From positions 1 through 11,867 of the forward strand of contig AUXH01000587.1 in the NCBI GenBank assembly GCA_000482145.1: DNA of 11,867 bases. Reading direction: 5' to 3'. The translations under genes and the position numbers were made by a program. The notes beneath the pieces are model-generated. The model saw only the letters and a list, made by a program, of their open reading frames with translations. It was not told where the DNA came from and made no database searches. Positions 1 to 5,038 of the stretch are shown piece by piece. This stretch comes from Strigomonas culicis (lineage: Eukaryota > Euglenozoa > Kinetoplastea > Trypanosomatida > Trypanosomatidae). Numbering within the stretch: position 1 is the first letter of the stretch; each line of letters begins with the position of its first letter.

Positions 1-1083
1 CTCGTGGCGCGCCGGGACGACGGTGCGGCGCCGGCGGCCACGCCACGGCGCGGGCCGGCCGCCCCGGCGCCGGCGCAGCGGCTCGCGGCGGTGTCGGCCA
101 AGGTGCGCAAGGACGTCCTGGCGAACCTGGTGAAGCTCCTCTGCGCCTTCGACAGCTTCGTGGCGCACAGCGACACGCCGGTGGAGCAGCAGGGCAGCAT
201 CTCGACGCGCGGCGCCGCCGCGACGCGGCGGCTGCCGTGGACCTGTCTGTGCAGCGCCGCCGTGGCCGCGCGCCTGGCGCGCTGCGCGCCCTTCCTGCTG
301 GAGCTCCTGCGGCCCGCCGTCTGGGCGGACCAGGTGCGGCTGCTGGCCGTGCGGGGCGCCCCGCCCACGCTGCCGGCGCTCAACGGCGGCTCCACCCCGC
401 GCAAGGCAGCGGCGAAGCCGGTCACCCTCTCGCCGCCGCAGGACGACGACCGGCCCTTGCTGCTGCGCAAGCCGATGCTCAACCTCTCCGCGGAGGCGCT
501 GGCGGCGCCGCCGGTGCGCCAGCGCAGCGCCTCCATGAAGCTGGCGCTGCCGCGCGTGTCGGGCGTGACCGCCACGCGCACCACCACGAACATCAGCGTC
601 CCGGGAGCGAGCCGCCGCGCGGCGTCGCCGGAGTCCGACGCGGGCTGGGAAAGCGCCGCAGTGCTGAACAGCTCGAACTACTCCCTGCACTCGGGAGCCT
701 CCACACCTCGCTCCACATTCTCGCTGACACCGCGGGCGGCGATGGCCACGCCGCGCGGCGGCAACGTGTCGAAGCCCTACTTGGGGTTTCGCGTGAATGT
801 GGCGCGTGGGAGTGGCAACAAGGCCGTCATCAGCGTGCGCGAGATCGCGCCCAACTACGTGGGTGCGGACGGTGAGGTGCACACGGGCCCCGCCGCGGAG
901 GCGGGGCTGCGGGAGAACGACCAGCTGCTGCGCTTCGCGGGGTACACGGTGACGGACCTGCCCGCCTTCAACGCCATCGTTTCGCGCCACGTGCGACCGG
1001 GTGCCGACATTCCAGTAGTTATCAAGCGAAATGCGTTAGAGACCATCAGCCTTAACCTCACTGTCGGTCAACGTAGCGCATAA
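1..1083 (+). CDS. PDZ-domain protein, C-terminal part (5' end outside the window)
   Basis: The frame is open from base 1 to the TAA at 1081-1083, giving 360 visible residues. No convincing start or splice acceptor lies inside, so I read it as 5'-truncated by the window edge; the GTG at 4 is not a plausible start. The first ~90 visible residues look helical. Residues ~100-255 are a Pro/Ala/Ser/Arg-rich linker. Residues ~258-356 form a PDZ domain: the carboxylate-binding loop reads YLGF (260-263), followed by a GPAAEAGLRENDQLL segment typical of the helix-strand region of HtrA-like PDZ domains, then a final strand ending near IPVVIKRN. PDZ domains bind C-terminal peptides. No protease catalytic domain is visible in this part, so the role is unknown. 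The PDZ call is firm; everything else is open. Confidence 0.8.
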   Translation, partial: LVARRDDGAAPAATPRRGPAAPAPAQRLAAVSAKVRKDVLANLVKLLCAFDSFVAHSDTPVEQQGSISTRGAAATRRLPWTCLCSAAVAARLARCAPFLLELLRPAVWADQVRLLAVRGAPPTLPALNGGSTPRKAAAKPVTLSPPQDDDRPLLLRKPMLNLSAEALAAPPVRQRSASMKLALPRVSGVTATRTTTNISVPGASRRAASPESDAGWESAAVLNSSNYSLHSGASTPRSTFSLTPRAAMATPRGGNVSKPYLGFRVNVARGSGNKAVISVREIAPNYVGADGEVHTGPAAEAGLRENDQLLRFAGYTVTDLPAFNAIVSRHVRPGADIPVVIKRNALETISLNLTVGQRSA

Positions 1084-1508
1084 ACAAAACGAAAGGAAAA
1101 GGTGGACAACACCTCTGTTGTTCCACAGGCAACGGCGGAGAGCACCTTCTTTGCTTTCGTCTTTTTTTGTGGTTCTCCACTTTTCTTGTCAGATGTACCA
1201 TATCGCTACTGTTTCTTTGTTTGTTTTGTTTTGGTTCGTGCTTGATACTGGTTTATTTCTGTTGCAGCTTTTCTTTTGGTTCTTTTTTTTTCTTTCTTTT
1301 CTCTCTCTCTTCCTCTCTTTGGTTGGAGAATCATACAACGCGTTTTATCCCCATTCTGTTTTGTGTATCATTACTGACTATCAATTCTTCATTATTATTA
1401 TTGTTTCTACGTCTATATACATATATACATATAGACATACAGTTAATTGAAGAAAATTTTCCTTGTTTTCGTCATTTGGCATACGTTTTCCCCCTTTAAT
1501 TCTCTCTC

Positions 1509-1526
1509 TGTGTGTGTGTGTGTGTG
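1509..1526. repeat. (TG)9 microsatellite
   Basis: Nine TG units follow directly on a short TC run (1501-1508). It lies in the spacer upstream of the S13 polypyrimidine tract. Confidence 0.9.
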
Positions 1527-1602
1527 CTTGTACTTGTGTTTGTGTATCTATACCGAATGTCATGCATTTCCATCCAGACCGGTCACCCTTCTGCTCGACA
1601 AC

Positions 1603-1653
1603 GCTGTCTCCTCCTTCTTCCTTCGTCTTCCACCTCCTTGTCACCCACTGTAG
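1603..1653 (+). promoter_or_regulatory. Polypyrimidine tract and spliced-leader acceptor for S13
   Basis: A CT-rich tract of about 48 bases ends in the first downstream AG at 1652-1653 (within ACTGTAG). This predicts a native leader of 39 bases, A-rich near its start and free of upstream ATGs. The acceptor is inferred from tract plus first AG; no transcript data were available. Confidence 0.75.
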
Positions 1654-1692
1654 CTAAGAGAAAAAAAAAATCTTACCCAAGCACTTCTCAAA

Positions 1693-2148
1693 ATGGTCCG
1701 CATGTACGGTAACGGAAAGGGCACGTCCTCGTCGGCGCTGCCGTACCGCCGCACTCCCCCGTCTTGGATGAAGATTGCGAGCCGCGAGATCGTCAAGACC
1801 GTCTGCCGCCTGTCCAAGAAGGGCCTGTCCCCCAGCCGCATCGGCCTCGAGCTGCGTGACTCCATGGGTATCGCGTCCGTGAAGAACGTCACCGGCCGTA
1901 AGATCCTCCGCATTCTCAAGGCGAAGGGCGCCGCGCCGGAGATCCCGGAGGACCTCAAGTACCTCGTGGACCGCGCTACGCAGATCCGCAAGCACCTGGA
2001 CCGCAACCGCCGCGACAAGGATGCCAAGTACCGCCTCATTCTGGTGGAGTCCCGCATTCACCGTCTGGCCCGCTACTACAAGCGCGTCAAGCAGCTGCCC
2101 CCCACCTGGAAGTACGAGTCCAACTCGGCCACCGCTGGTGCCCTTTAA
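1693..2148 (+). CDS. RPS13: 40S ribosomal protein S13 (uS15 family)
   Basis: This 151-residue protein is a component of the small cytosolic ribosomal subunit, where uS15 binds 18S rRNA in the platform/central domain. The length equals the usual eukaryotic S13. The sequence matches throughout: an N-terminal eukaryotic extension ([12 protein letters not shown], then a PPSW segment near 24-28), the [10 protein letters not shown] region in the middle, and the uS15 signature [24 protein letters not shown] at about 108-131. The ATG follows AAA and lies 39 bases after the predicted splice acceptor. The codons are strongly C-ending, as expected for a highly expressed gene. No stop, frameshift or missing segment is seen. 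Confidence 0.98.
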   Translation: MVRMYGNGKGTSSSALPYRRTPPSWMKIASREIVKTVCRLSKKGLSPSRIGLELRDSMGIASVKNVTGRKILRILKAKGAAPEIPEDLKYLVDRATQIRKHLDRNRRDKDAKYRLILVESRIHRLARYYKRVKQLPPTWKYESNSATAGAL

Positions 2149-2337
2149 GAAGCAAAGCACTTTTGCTCATTTCTTTTTTTTTTCAATGTGCAGCTTTCTT
2201 TCGTAGAGGTTGCGCAATTCAAGAAAAAAGGAGGGTTATTTTCTGAACAAAAAAAAAGGTTTCTTTTGTTTTGTCAGATTTTTTTTCTCTATAAGCAATT
2301 CTGATTTTTCATTTCATAAACAAAAACCAAAGAACGC

Positions 2338-2400
2338 AATGCATGTGGAGACGCACATGTATTTTCATCCGCCGTCGTCCGAACAACACCCCGAAAGGGG
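2338..2400 (+). other. Two predicted RNA hairpins in the S13 3' region
   Basis: Hairpin 1 pairs 2338-2347 with 2354-2363: ten pairs, one of them G-U, around the six-base loop GAGACG. Hairpin 2 pairs CCCC (2389-2392) with GGGG (2397-2400) around GAAA, a GNRA-type tetraloop. They are 25 bases apart in an otherwise A/T-rich spacer. They most likely sit in the S13 3' UTR. Pairing was found by eye; function is unknown. Confidence 0.45.
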
Positions 2401-2471
2401 AAAAACAATTCCACAGAGTAATCATCGTATGCTCTTGGTGCATCATGTTTTTTTTTTTTAATGCATATAGT

Positions 2472-2537
2472 TCGTTCTCTCTCCTCCTTGTCTTTTCTTT
2501 TCTTCGTTTCATTGTTTCTTTTTGTCCTGTTGTGTAG
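2472..2537 (+). promoter_or_regulatory. Polypyrimidine tract and spliced-leader acceptor for the Sec22-like gene
   Basis: A long CT tract (about 2472-2530) is followed by the first AG at 2536-2537, with further AGs at 2539-2540 and 2545-2546. The predicted leader is about 55-64 bases and has no upstream ATG. Confidence 0.7.
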
Positions 2538-2601
2538 TAGTTATAGTTGTTAGAATTGGGAAAAGCGAAAACAGTATCATCGTCACCATAACCACAGCAT
2601 C

Positions 2602-3381
2602 ATGGCCTCCAATGGATGCTTCATCGGTGTCCTCGTGGCGCGGACGCACGACCATGTGCCGCTGTGTTCTTATACGGATGAGAACTATGGCAGTGCGAAC
2701 ACGGTTCGCCAGCAGTCGCAGCGCATCCTGGAGCGCATGCAGACACCCGCTAGCAACACGGACCGCTCCCAGGCCAACGGGAGCTTTTATCAGAGTTTCG
2801 ACCACAAGGACTGCATCTATTTTGCCTTCCAAGACGCGGCGACCGACTTGACAATCGTCGCCGCGCTGAACAAGCTGCTGCTGCGCAACTCCGGCGACGT
2901 GAACGGCACCAACCGGCTCGCCTGCGGGCTGCTCGATCTGGTGTTTGCGGAGTTCACGCAGAGCTTCTCCGTCGGCGAGTTCGGCGCGAAGCACGTGCGG
3001 CCCTTCCAGTACAGCAAGTTCGACGGCGCCATACAGCGCTGCATCGCGCGCGTGCTGCAGCAGGACCGCAGCGGCGCCGGCGCGGTCGTCGGCGGCGCAG
3101 GCGGCAGCGCCGGTCGGCGACAGGTGAACCCCAACTACGAGGCGCTGCGGCAGGAGCTGACCGACGTGCACATGGTGATGCGCAAGAACTTGGAGGACCT
3201 CATGACGCGCGGCGAGAACTTAGAGACAGTGAACAGCTACTCGGACCAGCTGGTGGACCACAGCGCCAAGTACTACGCCAAGACGGTGCGTATGAATCGG
3301 ATGCGCTTGGTGAAGATGTACGGGCCGCCGGCTGCGGTGGGCTTTGTTTTGCTGATATTCTTCTACTTATATTTTTTTTAA
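2602..3381 (+). CDS. SEC22: Sec22-like longin R-SNARE
   Basis: A 259-residue tail-anchored SNARE, expected to drive fusion of vesicles moving between ER and Golgi. Residues ~1-155 fit a longin domain; its end (RPFQYSKFDGAIQ, 133-145) lines up with the RPY...FD..IQ region of Sec22. A Gly/Ala-rich linker (158-171) precedes the SNARE helix (~177-235), whose motif LEDLMTRGENLE carries the zero-layer arginine at R203. A hydrophobic segment (241-259) anchors the C-terminus with almost nothing beyond the membrane. The protein is ~45 residues longer than the usual ~215, through the linker and extra sequence in the longin domain. Ykt6 is unlikely because it is lipidated and lacks a membrane segment; a VAMP7-type longin SNARE is the alternative, but the SNARE motif is closer to Sec22. 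Confidence 0.85.
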   Translation: MASNGCFIGVLVARTHDHVPLCSYTDENYGSANTVRQQSQRILERMQTPASNTDRSQANGSFYQSFDHKDCIYFAFQDAATDLTIVAALNKLLLRNSGDVNGTNRLACGLLDLVFAEFTQSFSVGEFGAKHVRPFQYSKFDGAIQRCIARVLQQDRSGAGAVVGGAGGSAGRRQVNPNYEALRQELTDVHMVMRKNLEDLMTRGENLETVNSYSDQLVDHSAKYYAKTVRMNRMRLVKMYGPPAAVGFVLLIFFYLYFF

Positions 3382-3542
3382 TACAGTTGTATGGGTGTGT
3401 GTCTGTCCCCACACACGCGTATGTATGCGTTTTTGTGCTATAAGAAATCCACTCGTTGCTCTCTGATGCATTCCGCAGTAGCAGCTCTAACAACTATATG
3501 GTTTTGTGTGCTGAACAAGTTTTAGTTTCATCGTTCATCTTG

Positions 3543-3599
3543 ATTCCTTTACTCTTCTCTCGCCCCCCCCCCCTTTCTCTCCATCCCTCGCGCGGAAAG
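3543..3599 (+). promoter_or_regulatory. Polypyrimidine tract and spliced-leader acceptor for the UMP1-like gene
   Basis: A CT tract with a run of consecutive C residues (about 3543-3588) is followed by the first AG at 3598-3599. The predicted leader is 54 bases with no upstream ATG. This site also excludes the in-frame ATG at 3456, which would lie upstream of the mRNA start. Confidence 0.7.
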
Positions 3600-3653
3600 C
3601 ACAACATCTTGTTTTATTATTCTTATCCGTCTACTTGTTTCCATTCGCGCACA

Positions 3654-4028
3654 ATGCCTGCCGAGATCACGCTTCCTAGTGCCAAGGCGCCGGAGGAGAA
3701 GCTCATGCACCCCTGCGAGTTCATACAGAAGAGCGCCCTGCGGCAGGAGGAGGCCCTCCGCATGAACCGCATCCGCACGACGCACGGCCTCGGCGCGGCC
3801 GCGGAGGTGGCCCTCACGGAGGTGACGCTGATGGGCGGCCGCCGCATCGGCTCGCTCCCGTCGAGCGACGTGCTGTACCACGCCTACCGCGGCACACTGA
3901 CCGAGATCACCCCCTTCGACCTCTACGGCCGGCCCGAGCACAACCCCAACGTGCAGCCGTCGTCCCGCGCCTTAGCCGAGCGTGCCATTTACGGGCACGA
4001 GCTCACCATGAAGAACATGGGGATGTAG
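3654..4028 (+). CDS. UMP1: Proteasome maturation factor, UMP1/POMP-like
   Basis: A 124-residue protein resembling UMP1/POMP, the chaperone that joins half-proteasome precursors and is degraded when the 20S core matures. Matching landmarks occur in the family order: HP followed by a charged helix (19-38), an R..HGL segment (41-46), a hydrophobic/charged middle, LPSS (68-71), RG (79-80) and an I.PFDLYG segment (85-92). Size is close to the family norm (about 140). The ATG at 3654 is chosen because it follows the predicted splice site and removes 66 low-complexity residues that an upstream in-frame ATG would add. UMP1 is poorly conserved, so this rests on pattern and length rather than one diagnostic motif. 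The C-terminal ~25 residues do not clearly match. Confidence 0.72.
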   Translation: MPAEITLPSAKAPEEKLMHPCEFIQKSALRQEEALRMNRIRTTHGLGAAAEVALTEVTLMGGRRIGSLPSSDVLYHAYRGTLTEITPFDLYGRPEHNPNVQPSSRALAERAIYGHELTMKNMGM

Positions 4029-4181
4029 TACGGGTTCGGATTTCTTTCCATACACACCTTTGTCAGAATTTCGATTGTATTTCGCCCAACGACAACTCTA
4101 TTATTTCTCGGAGTTTGTTGTTGTTTGTTTTGTGTGAGCAGCGATTGTCCTAGATAGTTTGTCTTGTGAATCTGAAAATAC

Positions 4182-4206
4182 ATATATATATATATATATA
4201 TATATA
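4182..4206. repeat. (AT)12 microsatellite
   Basis: Twenty-five bases of alternating A and T lie between the UMP1-like gene and the RPC10 splice signal. The run is self-complementary and is a likely site of length variation between strains. Confidence 0.9.
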
Positions 4207-4286
4207 CGCGTGTGGAAGACATTGATGCTTCACACAAAAAAGAAAAAAACAACGCTTTACTGAATCCCTCACTACCACCTATATGT

Positions 4287-4317
4287 TCTTGTCTCTCCCT
4301 CCCTCTCTCTGCTGAAG
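4287..4317 (+). promoter_or_regulatory. Polypyrimidine tract and spliced-leader acceptor for RPC10
   Basis: A CT-rich tract (about 4287-4312) ends at the first AG, 4316-4317. The predicted leader is only 24 bases and has no upstream ATG. Confidence 0.7.
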
Positions 4318-4341
4318 CCCGTGCATCACACACCGCGAGTC

Positions 4342-4761
4342 ATGTTCTTCTGCCCCTTCTGCGGCACGCTGCTCCTGCTGCAGAACGACGCCGCCCGCGC
4401 GATGCTGGCGTGTTCCACCTGCAGCTACGTGCACCTCATCGAGGCGGACAGCGCGCACCCGCTCACCGTGACCCACCGCTTTGATCGCTTCAACAAGCCG
4501 ATGGACGAGGGGCTCGAGGAGAGCGTCGTCGGCGGTAGCGGCGGCGGCGACGGCGGCGGCGAGGCAGCCGCGCCGGGTGTACCGGAGGGTGCCGTGTCAG
4601 CCGAGGGAGGTCAGATCATTACGGTTGCGTGTGAAAACCCCGAAGTCCAGTGCGATAGTAAAAAGGCTCTGTATATTCAAATACAGATGCGCTCGGCGGA
4701 TGAGCCGCCAACCACCTTTTTCAAGTGTGTCAAGTGTGGCTATCAATGGCGGCAAGACTAG
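4342..4761 (+). CDS. RPC10: RNA polymerase III TFIIS-like subunit RPC10 (yeast Rpc11)
   Basis: A 139-residue homologue of the small Pol III subunit that carries the RNA-cleavage activity and helps termination and reinitiation. The N-terminal zinc ribbon is complete: CPFC (C4, C7), CSTC (C24, C27), then YVH. The C-terminal TFIIS-like ribbon shows the signature QMRSADEPPTTFFKC with acidic cleavage residues D120/E121, ending C129-x2-C132 and W136-R137. Its first knuckle is odd: C97 and C104 are six residues apart, where CxxC is expected. A Gly-rich insert (64-77) lengthens the linker; family members are about 108-110 residues. The ATG at 4342 starts directly at MFFCPFC as in homologues. Pol I and Pol II subunits of this type lack the RSADEP context, so Pol III is favoured. 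Confidence 0.92.
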   Translation: MFFCPFCGTLLLLQNDAARAMLACSTCSYVHLIEADSAHPLTVTHRFDRFNKPMDEGLEESVVGGSGGGDGGGEAAAPGVPEGAVSAEGGQIITVACENPEVQCDSKKALYIQIQMRSADEPPTTFFKCVKCGYQWRQD

Positions 4762-4920
4762 TAAGGGGAGAGAAGGAACCCCTATGAGGGTGTGTATAAT
4801 TAATAATATTGCGTATAAACCTAGTTCTCACAAAGTCTCTTTTTTTCTCTTGTTCCGTTCTGGCTGCTTTCTGCTACTGCTTCCACTGTGTGTTTCCGAA
4901 AGGAAGCAAAATATGATGCG

Positions 4921-4980
4921 TTTTTTTTTCTTTTACACTCGCTCTCCTCCTTCTGTTTTATAATACTCTCTTGATCTCAG
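4921..4980 (+). promoter_or_regulatory. Polypyrimidine tract and spliced-leader acceptor for the Vps39-like gene
   Basis: T- and CT-rich tracts (4921-4978) lead to a CAG with AG at 4979-4980. The predicted leader is 58 bases without an upstream ATG. Confidence 0.72.
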
Positions 4981-5038
4981 TACACCTTACTCGACCCTTC
5001 CTTATTCTCTGAGGCACCTCCTGCGTCCGCTCGGGGCC

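Larger units (their letters stand above)
1084..1692 (+). other. Intergenic spacer: 3' UTR of the PDZ gene and 5' leader of S13
   Basis: This stretch holds no gene I can support. It is T-rich, with pyrimidine tracts at about 1252-1325 and 1603-1650, a (TG)9 run at 1509-1526 and an 8-bp inverted repeat at 1411-1436. Short ORFs here are hydrophobic or Ser/Leu-rich, as expected from translating T-rich DNA. The polyadenylation site of the PDZ transcript should lie here but cannot be placed. Confidence 0.75.
2149..2601 (+). other. Intergenic spacer: S13 3' UTR with paired hairpins, then Sec22 leader
   Basis: No gene is supported here. The left part is A/T-homopolymer-rich. A GC-richer island at about 2338-2400 contains two clean hairpins (separate entry). 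The right part is the splice signal for the Sec22-like gene. The short ORFs on either strand look like translated low-complexity DNA. Confidence 0.7.
4029..4341 (+). other. Intergenic spacer with AT microsatellite and hairpin
   Basis: No gene is supported here. The spacer holds a bulged hairpin (arms 4087-4097 and 4112-4123), an AT dinucleotide run (4182-4206) and the splice signal for the Pol III subunit gene. Confidence 0.7.

Noticed and set aside
1118..1450. Short hydrophobic ORFs in the PDZ-S13 spacer
   Set aside because: They come from translating T-rich splicing and UTR sequence; hydrophobicity is a base-composition artefact.
3393..3415. GT/CA hairpin downstream of the Sec22-like gene
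   Set aside because: The pairing comes from simple GT and AC runs with about six pairs and a wobble; too weak to call.
3456..3653. Longer N-terminus for the UMP1-like protein from an upstream in-frame ATG
   Set aside because: The predicted splice acceptor at 3598-3599 lies downstream of that ATG, and the added residues are low-complexity pyrimidine-tract translation.
4321..4341. GTG-initiated extension of RPC10
   Set aside because: GTG starts are not expected in nuclear trypanosomatid genes, and homologues begin directly at the M.FCP segment encoded from 4342.
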